Below are positions 9,581-16,204 of a DNA stretch of 34,488 bases, piece after piece. This DNA comes from Pseudidiomarina aestuarii. GTDB lineage: Bacteria; Pseudomonadota; Gammaproteobacteria; Enterobacterales; Alteromonadaceae. The translations under genes were made by a program, and so were the position numbers. The notes below the pieces were generated by a model. The model saw only the letters and a program-made list of their open reading frames with translations. It made no database searches and was not told the DNA's origin. Every line of letters begins with the position of its first letter. Position 1 is the stretch's first letter. The stretch spans positions 1 to 34,488 of the forward strand of contig PYVG01000011.1 in the NCBI GenBank assembly GCA_003030745.1, read 5' to 3'.

Positions 9581-10816
9581 GTGCAGCGTTTTCATTCTAA
9601 ATTTACTTTGCTGGCAGCTGTTTTATTGACTGCGGTCACATCTACAGCGCATTCAGCTCAAACCGAGCAGTCAGCCAATGTCACGCCGGTTATCGTGATT
9701 TCCCTAGACGGCTTCCGGCACGATTATATTGCTAAGTTCAATCCGCCACATATAAGTCAACTTGCGGAGCGCGGCACGGTTGCTCACCTTGAACCTGTGT
9801 ACCCATCCAAGACATTCCCGAATCATATTTCGTTGGCAACCGGTTTGTACCCAAGTCGTCACGGCATTATCGATAATTATTTTTATGATACGGAACGCAA
9901 TGATTTCTACGGCATGGGCAAAGGTTACGATGACAGCACGTGGTTGGATGGCATTCCGATTTGGAACCTAGCTGAACAACAAGGGCTGCGCGCTGCAACG
10001 TATTTTTGGCCGGAGTCAGACGCTCGGGTAAATGGCATGTCGCCGAGCTATTTTTATCGTTACAGTCACAATGCAAGTCCGAAAAAACGGATTGAACAAA
10101 TCATCCGCTGGCTGCAACAACCCGATGAATCCAGACCTGCACTCATTATGAGCTATTTCCATCAAATCGATAGTGCAGGGCATCGCCACGGGCCCAATGG
10201 CGCAGGTACACGCGCGGCCGTTCATTATATTGATGGATTGATTGGGCAACTAGTCGATGAATTAGCCCGGCTCGAGCTTGAGGCGAATATTATTTTGGTC
10301 GCTGATCACGGCATGCTAGAAACTCGTTCTGACGACGCCATTCATGTTGATACGTTGCCGTTACCGGATGGCTTTGAACGGGTTCATAATAGTACTCGAG
10401 TCATGTATTACGCTAAAAATGATACGGCCAAAGCCCAACTGAGTGCATTGAAGCAGCAACTCGATTCGCTCGAACTGGCGGTCGACATTAATACTATTGA
10501 TGCAATGAATCGGGCGGGCTACCAGGAGTCGAGTCGCTCGGGTGATCTGATTATCGACGCGCGTCCGCCTGTGACTTTCTCGGGACGTGAAATTAAGCCC
10601 GGCCGAGTGAGCGGAACTCATGGCTATAGCGGAATTGCTGAGATGGATGCGGCATTTATTGCAGTTGGTCCGGCATTTTCTCCAGACCGAAAAATCGAGC
10701 GGCTGCGAGTTATCGACGTATATCCGTTGATTGCAAAATTGCTTGATCTTCGCGTCGTCGAGCCTATTGATGGAAATGAAAACGCTATTCTGCCGTTGTT
10801 AGAAACGACAGAATAG
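9581..10816 (+). CDS. Exported NPP-type nucleotide pyrophosphatase/phosphodiesterase
   Basis: A 411-residue member of the alkaline phosphatase superfamily, ectonucleotide pyrophosphatase/phosphodiesterase (NPP) branch. The first 26 or so residues are a signal peptide (KFTLLAAVLLTAVTSTAHSA), so it should act in the periplasm or outside. Metal and catalytic sites are visible: Asp43 in SLDGF, nucleophile Thr78 in PSKTFPNH, then HQIDSAGHRHG, ADHGM and GTHGYSG. It probably hydrolyses phosphodiester or pyrophosphate bonds in nucleotides or similar compounds; the substrate cannot be read from sequence. Start: AGAAGG at 9565-9570 serves GTG 9581 or TTG 9578; an upstream TTG at 9560 precedes that site. 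It is divergent from lonH, with a terminator overlapping its stop codon. Confidence 0.85.
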   Translation: MQRFHSKFTLLAAVLLTAVTSTAHSAQTEQSANVTPVIVISLDGFRHDYIAKFNPPHISQLAERGTVAHLEPVYPSKTFPNHISLATGLYPSRHGIIDNYFYDTERNDFYGMGKGYDDSTWLDGIPIWNLAEQQGLRAATYFWPESDARVNGMSPSYFYRYSHNASPKKRIEQIIRWLQQPDESRPALIMSYFHQIDSAGHRHGPNGAGTRAAVHYIDGLIGQLVDELARLELEANIILVADHGMLETRSDDAIHVDTLPLPDGFERVHNSTRVMYYAKNDTAKAQLSALKQQLDSLELAVDINTIDAMNRAGYQESSRSGDLIIDARPPVTFSGREIKPGRVSGTHGYSGIAEMDAAFIAVGPAFSPDRKIERLRVIDVYPLIAKLLDLRVVEPIDGNENAILPLLETTE

Positions 10817-10824
10817 CTTTCTTT
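10784..10824. terminator. Bidirectional terminator overlapping the phosphodiesterase stop codon
   Basis: A 14-bp stem with one C-A mismatch pairs 10784-10797 with 10804-10817. The TAG stop (10814-10816) is part of the stem. TTTCTTT follows on the plus strand and GTTTTCATTT on the minus strand, so it can end both the phosphodiesterase gene and the convergent TraB gene. Confidence 0.7.
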
Positions 10825-10840
10825 AACTACTCGATTGTCA

Positions 10841-11737
10841 TTATTCGACCATAGTGACTGAGTAACCGGCATCGCGCAGCAATTGCAAGACGCCACGTTC
10901 ACCACCTAAGTGACCCGCACCAACGGCAACAAATGTTGGTGCCGATTGAAATTCCGTTTCCAATTGGTCAATCCAGTTTTCATTGCGCTGATACAGCAAC
11001 ATATCCGTATACTCTTCATATTCAGGTTGATCGACGATCAACTGATGCAATTGCTCAGCGTCTTCTGCTAAATAGGTGTCTTTTAACTTAACCAGCAGAT
11101 TCTTTGATTTTTCAGGATCTTCTGCCATCTCCCACAGCCATTGCGTTTGTTCGCTTAATGGAATTTGATCAAAAATACCAAACTGATATTCAACCGTTTC
11201 TAAACCGATAATCGGCTTTTCATTCGATACGGCTTGCATGGTCAGAAACAGCTCATAAGAGGCGGTTTGGGCACAATCTAATTGCTGAGTAACCAGCATA
11301 CTAGATATCACAAAAGGGCGCATCGCAGCTATTTGTGCAAGCTCAACACCAGCTTCGGCTTGAACGAAATCACCCAAAGTGGTGAGTTGTTCTGGTGATA
11401 AATACTGATCAAGGTAAGGACCTTCAGGATTCATAACCATCTGGTTCATCTTTTGTGCGACGCTGGAGTCACTCAAATTAAGCTCCATGACCACTTGCTC
11501 AGAGTCGGCGAACGCTTGGAGCAGCGCATCACCGGTTTTAAAGTCCTGCTGACACAACACATGCATAGTGCCAAACACATACGAAGGCTGTTCGAGTTTA
11601 TTCCCCTCAACCTTGTAGAGTAACGATGCTTGGCTTGTTAATGGGAGCAGCGCGAGAGGACTCAATAACGTACTCAGCAGAGCGGCGTTACAAAAGGTCC
11701 GTAGAGTTTTGCGATGAGTAGTTTTGCTGACTGACAT
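10841..11737 (-). CDS. TraB/GumN family protein, exported
   Basis: A 298-residue protein. An N-terminal signal peptide covers residues 1-37 (hydrophobic AALLSTLLSPLALLPLTSQA). The two family GxxH motifs are present: GTMH (56-59) at the start of the domain and GAGH (273-276) near the end. These are shared with the Tiki metalloprotease fold, so a metal-dependent hydrolase in the periplasm is plausible, but no substrate is known for the bacterial group. ATG 11737 is chosen because AAGGAAACAGTT precedes it and the signal peptide starts there; the frame remains open 20 codons further upstream. The neighbouring divergent region holds an unusual symmetric repeat (11834-11969). Confidence 0.82.
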   Translation of the reverse strand: MSVSKTTHRKTLRTFCNAALLSTLLSPLALLPLTSQASLLYKVEGNKLEQPSYVFGTMHVLCQQDFKTGDALLQAFADSEQVVMELNLSDSSVAQKMNQMVMNPEGPYLDQYLSPEQLTTLGDFVQAEAGVELAQIAAMRPFVISSMLVTQQLDCAQTASYELFLTMQAVSNEKPIIGLETVEYQFGIFDQIPLSEQTQWLWEMAEDPEKSKNLLVKLKDTYLAEDAEQLHQLIVDQPEYEEYTDMLLYQRNENWIDQLETEFQSAPTFVAVGAGHLGGERGVLQLLRDAGYSVTMVE

Positions 11738-11833
11738 AACTGTTTCCTTATTGATTATTACAACACTGTTGTTTACGCAGTGAATCGACTGACTCACCGT
11801 CAGCGCTCATATTAGGTTGAGCAGGGTGATGAA

Positions 11834-11969
11834 GTGACGACAGTTTACCGCCTGTCGCCTGTAATGTCGTATGTGTCATGTTTCTGTCGGACGCTGACCT
11901 GCGGAAAAAGACACGACAGGTACATGACAGTTGCGACATTTACTATGACAGACGGTAAACTGTCGTCAC
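11834..11969. repeat. 136-bp imperfect palindrome with phased TGTCR motifs
   Basis: The outer arms GTGACGACAGTTTACCG (11834-11850) and its exact complement (11953-11969) continue as a 23-bp repeat with one mismatch. Inside, TGTC(A/G) starts at 11853, 11865, 11874 and 11885 on the plus strand, and the mirror-image (C/T)GACA starts at 11914, 11925, 11934 and 11946, all centred on 11901.5. The 9-12 bp spacing recalls direct-repeat operators; GTGTCAT-N4-CTGTCGG and, reversed, CTGTCAT-N4-CTGTCGT resemble Pho boxes. It fills most of the 319-bp gap between the TraB gene and the gene at 12057. A small palindromic mobile element is the alternative, but no target duplication is seen. Confidence 0.6.
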
Positions 11970-12056
11970 AGCAAGTTAAAAATTGGAACTAGAGTAGGTC
12001 CTGACAACGAGTTACCCAACTCATTTGCACAAACCATACTCAAGTAAGGAACAATT

Positions 12057-12488
12057 ATGTCACCCAGTAAAAGTATCGATTCAAAAAGTGTCAGTATGAT
12101 GAACGCTTTACGTCAGGGCTTCTGGTTCTATTGCCACCATAATGGTCATCATATTGCTGCACATGCTTCTGGTGTCAGCGGTCGTGAGACCATTTATGTC
12201 GATGATACCAAAGTATCCACGAAAGTTTCTTGGCGCTTTCTCAGTAGCCAAGAATTCAGCATCGATGGTGTTCAGTATCGGGTTGAATTTCACGTTACCA
12301 GTATATGGCAGGGCCGCATCGTTTGTCGGTTTTATGCTGACGATGTGCTCATTGAAGAAACCGAAAATGCGATGGCCGTTGGTAGCTCCAAGTTAAGTTG
12401 GAAAACGTTCGTAATTTTCTTCTTGGCTGGTGCGGTATTTGGCTATGTCTTTGCGAAAGCCATTATTGAGCTCTTCATAGGAGCCTAA
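12057..12488 (+). CDS. Small membrane protein of unknown function
   Basis: A 143-residue protein not recognised as a named family. The first 110 or so residues look like a soluble beta-rich domain (HIAAHASGVSGRETIYVDDTKV, then a FSIDGVQYRVEFHV stretch). One membrane helix lies near the C-terminus (about 117-139, FVIFFLAGAVFGYVFAKAII), so the bulk of the protein probably faces the cytoplasm. AAGGA lies 6-7 nt before ATG 12057. It is followed after 1 nt by a membrane-anchored XRE regulator, which suggests they work together, perhaps as sensor and regulator; that is inference. Confidence 0.75.
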   Translation: MSPSKSIDSKSVSMMNALRQGFWFYCHHNGHHIAAHASGVSGRETIYVDDTKVSTKVSWRFLSSQEFSIDGVQYRVEFHVTSIWQGRIVCRFYADDVLIEETENAMAVGSSKLSWKTFVIFFLAGAVFGYVFAKAIIELFIGA

Positions 12489-12489
12489 T

Positions 12490-12804
12490 GTGGATATTCA
12501 AGCTGAACAAGTACGCTATTTGCGTGCACAAAAAGGTTGGACTCAGCAACACCTTGCTGATGCCTGTGCGGTTAGTTTACGCACCATTCAACGCGTCGAA
12601 AAAGACGGCAATGCCGCAAATGAGACCGTTGCAGCTCTCTGCGCTGTTTTTGAAGTCGAGCGCGAAGAGCTATTGGTGGTACCAAGGTTGCAACCCGGTG
12701 AACTCAAACCGGCACAGATGCGCGACCAAAACATTAAATTTCTGATCGCGCTCAGCATCGGTTTCGCACTTGGAGTTGCAGTGATGCTTATTGCCAGCTA
12801 TTAG
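12490..12804 (+). CDS. Membrane-anchored XRE-family HTH regulator
   Basis: A 104-residue protein with an N-terminal XRE/Cro helix-turn-helix (residues 5-62: VRYLRAQKGWTQQHLADACA, then VSLRTIQRVEKDG) and one C-terminal membrane helix (about 82-103, LIALSIGFALGVAVMLIAS). It starts at GTG 12490 directly after the TAA of the preceding gene (12486-12488), with AGGAG at 12479-12483, so translation is probably coupled. An ATG at 12488 opens a different frame and is not the start. Its 3' end overlaps that of the convergent DoxX-like gene. It may bind the repeat upstream of the operon, which is not shown. Confidence 0.85.
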   Translation: MDIQAEQVRYLRAQKGWTQQHLADACAVSLRTIQRVEKDGNAANETVAALCAVFEVEREELLVVPRLQPGELKPAQMRDQNIKFLIALSIGFALGVAVMLIASY

Positions 12805-13226
12805 CTGGCTTTAAGCGTCCATTGCGTATCAAGGTCACGCAACAGATACAATGCGATGCAGGCCGCCCACATTGGCCATGCAGCAAAAAACAACAGATTA
12901 TTAAATGCATCAAAATAGAGCGGCAATGGAGTGAGGGTCGACACACCATGCAATACCGCGATTAAGCCGTAGGTCGCACGCTTCCAAAGTCCACTAACGA
13001 ACGCTAATACCAGCGCGAGTTGTAACACTCCTAAGACAATGAATACATTGCCTTCAAGCCCAGGAATGAAATAAAACGTCTCGAATACCGCGGCAGAATG
13101 CGCTGGGTTGACGAACTTATCCAGTGTCCACACCAACATCACAATAAACACACCCAATCGCAGTAATAAAAGCGACCAACGAATACGCGGCAAATAAGCA
13201 TCCAAGGATGAATTAGGGGTCGTCAT
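12801..13226 (-). CDS. DoxX-like integral membrane protein
   Basis: A 141-residue protein with about four hydrophobic helices (WSLLLLRLGVFIVMLVWTL, VFIVLGVLQLALVLAFVSGLW, YGLIAVLHGVSTL, LLFFAAWPMWAACIALYLL). Length and pattern fit the DoxX/DoxD-like superfamily; physiological role not known. GGAGAAA precedes ATG 13226 on the minus strand. It is divergent from a TetR regulator with two similar palindromes in the 104-bp gap, so TetR control is likely. Its stop overlaps the stop of the convergent XRE gene. Confidence 0.7.
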   Translation of the reverse strand: MTTPNSSLDAYLPRIRWSLLLLRLGVFIVMLVWTLDKFVNPAHSAAVFETFYFIPGLEGNVFIVLGVLQLALVLAFVSGLWKRATYGLIAVLHGVSTLTPLPLYFDAFNNLLFFAAWPMWAACIALYLLRDLDTQWTLKAS

Positions 13227-13257
13227 GTTATTTCTCCACTAGTTATGAATAACTTTA

Positions 13258-13313
13258 TTGAGCATTTGCTCAATTACAAAGATGACTGTAGACTTTATTG
13301 AGTGATCATTCAA
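13258..13313. promoter_or_regulatory. Two TetR-type operators between the DoxX-like and tetR genes
   Basis: Operator 1 is TTGAGCATTTGCTCAA (13258-13273), a perfect 7-bp inverted repeat with a 2-nt centre. Operator 2 is TTGAGTGATCATTCAA (13298-13313), 16 bp with one mismatched pair. Both are preceded by ACTTTA and lie exactly 40 bp apart, about four helical turns. The shared half-site is TTGAg. They probably bind the adjacent TetR-family regulator and control both divergent genes. Confidence 0.6.
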
Positions 13314-13330
13314 GAAAGAGAATTCATTGT

Positions 13331-13930
13331 ATGCCTAGACCAGCTAAGTTTGTCCGCACAGAGGCAGTCGCGAGAGCTCTGGAGGTCTTCTGGCAGCGAG
13401 GCTACCATGCGACCTCGTTGAAAGACCTAGAAACTGCATTAACTATGCGGCCAGGTAGTATTTATGCTGCCTTTGGAAGTAAAGCAGGGCTCTTTGATGA
13501 AGTTTTATCTCATTATGCGGAGCAGTCTTTAGCTTTACTGCGACAAAAACTATTCAATCACCCCAGTGCTATGCAAGGGCTTCGAGAATATCTCTATTCA
13601 CTGGCTAATTTAGGTGAACGTGAACCCGCTGAGCGCGCTTGTATGCTTGTTAAGACGATGCTCGAGTTAGCAACGACAGAACCACAACTGAGCGCACGGG
13701 CTGATGCTTATTTAGCCGAGATGGAAAACGTATTCTGCGAAGTTTTTATGACTGCTATGCAACAAAATGAGCTTGAAAAAGATGCAGACCCACGATTTTT
13801 AGCGCAACAGCTACAGGTCGCAATTTTTGGTCTGCGAGTTTTTTCGCAAAGACAGACGAGCCCGTTACGAGTTCGTTTATTAGCAGAGCAAATTGCGAAT
13901 CAGTTTACACGGGTTGATAAAATAGCATGA
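13331..13930 (+). CDS. TetR/AcrR family transcriptional regulator
   Basis: A 199-residue protein with an N-terminal TetR HTH (residues 8-55: ALEVFWQRGYHATSLKDLET, then MRPGSIYAAFGSKAGLFDEV) and a helical C-terminal ligand-binding domain carrying CMLVKTMLELAT. It resembles the group with AcrR/NemR-like regulators that start MPRPAKF. Ligand unknown. ATG 13331 begins this conserved start; the longer frame from 13298 would place translated sequence over operator 2. Its stop overlaps the start of the DUF547 gene by 4 nt (ATGA), so the two are co-translated. Confidence 0.88.
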   Translation: MPRPAKFVRTEAVARALEVFWQRGYHATSLKDLETALTMRPGSIYAAFGSKAGLFDEVLSHYAEQSLALLRQKLFNHPSAMQGLREYLYSLANLGEREPAERACMLVKTMLELATTEPQLSARADAYLAEMENVFCEVFMTAMQQNELEKDADPRFLAQQLQVAIFGLRVFSQRQTSPLRVRLLAEQIANQFTRVDKIA

Positions 13931-14769
13931 ATAAATACGGCGTTAGTTACCACATTTACGCGTTTATGCTGTCCATTTTAATGGTGATTTCACCTAGCAG
14001 CGCAACTGCAACAGAAGTGTTTGAGCATCAGCATCAAGCGTGGTCTCAAATCCTTGCGGACAACGTAATTGTGAAGCAAAAGGGCGCTTGGACGCGAGTC
14101 GATTATCAGCAACTCGCAGATAATCCTGAGGCATTAGAGGAGTATTTGGCTCAGCTCAGTGCTTTAGAGGCATTAACTTTTGAGACATGGAGCCAAGCTG
14201 AACAACTGAGTTTCCTCATCAATGCCTATAATGCGTTTACGCTGGAGCTCATTCGCAGCCATTACGACCAATTCGCTGCCGGTGACGCAGACTCCATACG
14301 TGATCTTGGGTCATGGTTAACGAGCCCCTGGGAGCGCGAGTTTTTTTCGTTGCTCGGTGAACGTCGCACGCTAGATTGGCTTGAGCATGAAGTCATTCGC
14401 CCCAATTACGCAGAGCCTAGAATACACGCGGCTTTGGTGTGCGCAGCCGTCAGTTGTCCGCCACTACTCAACACAGCCTACACAGCAGACCAATTGGATA
14501 GTCAGCTAGAAGGTCAAATGACCATGTTTCTCAATGATGCAACCAATAACAGCTTTGACGCTGCAACAAACACCTTGTATTTGTCATCGATCTTTAAGTG
14601 GTACGGTGACGACTTTCTAGATGATAAATCCTATTCAGCCTTAACTGATGTAGCAGCGCGCTACATGAAAAACCAAGCACTCACACAAGCATTATCTGAA
14701 TCGAGAGACGTAGCGATACGCTTCAACGACTATGACTGGGATCTCAACAGCACTGATGTCCCAGATTAA
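13927..14769 (+). CDS. Exported DUF547 domain protein
   Basis: A 280-residue protein with an N-terminal signal sequence (FMLSILMVISPSSATATE) and a DUF547 domain. Recognisable parts are FETWSQAEQLSFLINAYNAF, then DWLEHEVIRPNY, and RIHAALVCAAVSCPPLL, the family's Cys-containing core. The domain is related to cysteine-peptidase or transglutaminase-like folds, but function is unknown. ATG 13927 overlaps the tetR stop, so it is the second gene of the tetR transcript. It ends only 12 bp before the dif-derived attachment site at 14782 and is the last chromosomal gene before the inserted array. Confidence 0.85.
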   Translation: MNKYGVSYHIYAFMLSILMVISPSSATATEVFEHQHQAWSQILADNVIVKQKGAWTRVDYQQLADNPEALEEYLAQLSALEALTFETWSQAEQLSFLINAYNAFTLELIRSHYDQFAAGDADSIRDLGSWLTSPWEREFFSLLGERRTLDWLEHEVIRPNYAEPRIHAALVCAAVSCPPLLNTAYTADQLDSQLEGQMTMFLNDATNNSFDAATNTLYLSSIFKWYGDDFLDDKSYSALTDVAARYMKNQALTQALSESRDVAIRFNDYDWDLNSTDVPD

Positions 14770-14781
14770 CTACATTTTATG

Positions 14782-14809
14782 ATTGCGTATAATGTATACA
14801 AGTTACAAT
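14782..14809 (+). other. Left Xer attachment site of the tandem element (dif hybrid)
   Basis: The 11-bp XerC arm ATTGCGTATAA (14782-14792) and centre TGTATA (14793-14798) are identical to those of the intact dif at 17937. The XerD arm CAAGTTACAAT (14799-14809) matches TTATGTTAAAT in only 5 of 11 places. This is the junction expected where an element with a poor XerD site recombined into dif: the XerC arm comes from the chromosome and the XerD side from the element. Confidence 0.85.
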
Positions 14810-15378
14810 CAGAGAGGGTATTTCAAAACTATACAACTTCATCAAATAGGCAAGTTTTGGCAACGGTTTTATGCGGCCTGAACAGCCGCTAAAACCTCAA
14901 TGTATAAATATTTTTTTCACAAAAAACCTCGAAAACCCTCTTCAAAATCCTTTTTGAACCAAGAACACCAGAATGAAGTGATGAATTAGCAATCAATTTT
15001 GCACCATCGTGCGTGCTTGTTTGTGTGTGCGGTACTCAAAAATCAGGTCTGATTTTTGAGGAAGTAGAGGGAGTGAAAAGAAGGGTTTGAAGTGTTCGGA
15101 TGTATCATTATGAAACAAATGTGCAGTGTTACATGCACTTTTTTCGCTTCGCGTTGAATTTGGAACTTAAAACCAAAACCAAAAACCAGCTTGGCAAGAG
15201 TGTGCAGAAGTGAGGAGTTCCAGATCAACGAACGAGGGCACAAAAGAATCGAGATAAAACCACCACCGCAATTGCTTAGCAAAGGGGGCTGACCCCCTTT
15301 ACCCCCAGATTAAAAGACTTGTGTGCGTCAAACAGCCCCAAATTGTGCCTGCTTGCCGCACACACACCACAAAAGACT
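14810..15378. other. Hairpin-rich non-coding region of element copy 1
   Basis: No credible gene in 569 bp. Structures seen: GGTTTTA-t-GCGGC (14865-14877) pairing with GCCGCTAAAACC (14885-14896) across a one-base bulge; CTCAAAAATCA (15035-15045) pairing perfectly with TGATTTTTGAG (15050-15060) around a 4-nt loop; GTGCA/TGCAC followed by six T (about 15121-15143); AAAGGGGG (15281-15288) pairing with CCCCCTTT (15293-15300). An 11-bp inverted repeat TGTGTGTGCGG (15022-15032) / CCGCACACACA (15356-15366) encloses most of it. This is a candidate replication origin or packaging region. All differences between the two copies fall in its left half. Confidence 0.5.
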
Positions 15379-15708
15379 TTAATTATCACCAACTGAAGAC
15401 CTGGTGTTGTCGCGAATTAAGTGAAGCGGAATAGGTTTATCTGGCTTTTCGGAAGGTGGTTTCAATTGAAGCAATGCCTGTTCCTGAATATTCAAGAGTT
15501 CAATATAGAAGATAAGAAGTTTCTTAACGTACACGATGCTGCTAGGGCGAAGGTACTCTTCAAATGTACTATCACAGCAGAGAACCGCTATATCATCACG
15601 TAAAAGATTGGCTCTGAAATGTGGCGAGGCAGTTGTTAACGCAGCATAACTATCGTCATCAAGAAAGAAGCCGAACTTTTCGTTTAAATCTTCACGACTA
15701 GGAATCAT
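15379..15708 (-). CDS. Unknown small protein of the dif element, copy 1
   Basis: A 109-residue acidic-to-neutral protein, not recognised. It has a LLIFYIELLNIQEQALLQL amphipathic segment and a Pro/Lys-rich tail (LKPPSEKPDKPIPLHL). No signal peptide or membrane helix is obvious. ATG 15708 is chosen because GAGG of the upstream gene's stop region (AAG TGA GGT TCC C ATG) is a good Shine-Dalgarno 5 nt away and the genes are then 7 nt apart; the frame is open to an ATG at 15741, giving 120 residues, but without a ribosome site. It is the second gene of a two-gene operon with the DUF3653-like gene. The sequence is identical in copy 2. Confidence 0.7.
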   Translation of the reverse strand: MIPSREDLNEKFGFFLDDDSYAALTTASPHFRANLLRDDIAVLCCDSTFEEYLRPSSIVYVKKLLIFYIELLNIQEQALLQLKPPSEKPDKPIPLHLIRDNTRSSVGDN

Positions 15709-15715
15709 GGGAACC

Positions 15716-16156
15716 TCACTTGGCGAGTTTGTACTGGACATCTAAGCGCGAAAACTCATTGAGAATGCGCTCTATGGTGTCAGTTAGATTGGTGTTCAGG
15801 TTTCGATGTGATTTGAGTTGACGTGTGCTTTCCCAGGCAAGCCAGAAATAGCGCTTGGTGAATTCGACCTCAAAAGCCGAAATAACGCCGTAGGGCGTGT
15901 GAATATCAGTACCTACAATGTGCCATTCATTGAAAGGGAAATAGTCAGGGAGATAGCCACGAGCAACAAAAATGACGTGAAGAACAATATATCGCGGGGC
16001 TCGATTAGCATCATACCAGTTAAGAACTGTACGCTTCGTGACACCAAAATGCGCAGCAGCGCGATTAAAGTCGAAACCAAAGGCATGAGTAAATGCCGTC
16101 CTAAAATCACCGTTATAGTATTGAATGAAAAGATCACGCATGGGAAAAGCACCCAT
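15716..16156 (-). CDS. DUF3653-like phage regulator of the dif element, copy 1
   Basis: A 146-residue protein. The N-terminal part reads like a helix-turn-helix (FDFNRAAAHFGVTKRTVLNW, about residues 28-47), followed by RGYLPDYFPFNEWHI and a TPYG motif. This order, HTH then LP...W then TPxG, is that of DUF3653 proteins from Vibrio and Xanthomonas filamentous phages and satellites, recalled from memory and not searched. It is probably a DNA-binding regulator of the element. The start is uncertain: ATG 16156 and ATG 16141 both lie inside a 10-bp perfect hairpin (16135-16161), and neither has a strong Shine-Dalgarno. An unknown gene follows after 7 nt. It is identical in copy 2. Confidence 0.72.
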   Translation of the reverse strand: MGAFPMRDLFIQYYNGDFRTAFTHAFGFDFNRAAAHFGVTKRTVLNWYDANRAPRYIVLHVIFVARGYLPDYFPFNEWHIVGTDIHTPYGVISAFEVEFTKRYFWLAWESTRQLKSHRNLNTNLTDTIERILNEFSRLDVQYKLAK

Positions 16157-16161
16157 GCGTG
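16135..16161. promoter_or_regulatory. Hairpin over the DUF3653-like start codons, copy 1
   Basis: CACGCATGGG (16135-16144) and CCCATGCGTG (16152-16161) form a perfect 10-bp inverted repeat with a 7-nt loop. Both candidate start codons of the gene lie in it. It may be an autoregulatory operator or an mRNA hairpin limiting translation. The same structure is at 17713-17739 in copy 2. Confidence 0.5.
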
Positions 16162-16204
16162 AGAACCCAAGACGACTTGTTTAACGCACTACGAACGGAA
16201 AATT

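Noticed and set aside
12488..12745. ATG at 12488 opening an 85-codon frame.
   Set aside because: It is out of frame with the XRE helix-turn-helix, which starts at GTG 12490; the frame gives no recognisable protein.
15043..15282. A 79-codon open frame on the minus strand of the dif element (again at 16621-16860).
   Set aside because: It starts with TTG inside a hairpin, has no ribosome site, its translation looks random, and it contains three of the five substitutions between copies, two of which change residues. Treated as non-coding.
15818..16162. A 114-codon plus-strand frame opposite the DUF3653-like gene (again at 17396-17740).
   Set aside because: It is fully antisense to a gene with recognisable HTH and TPYG motifs and has no protein-like features of its own.
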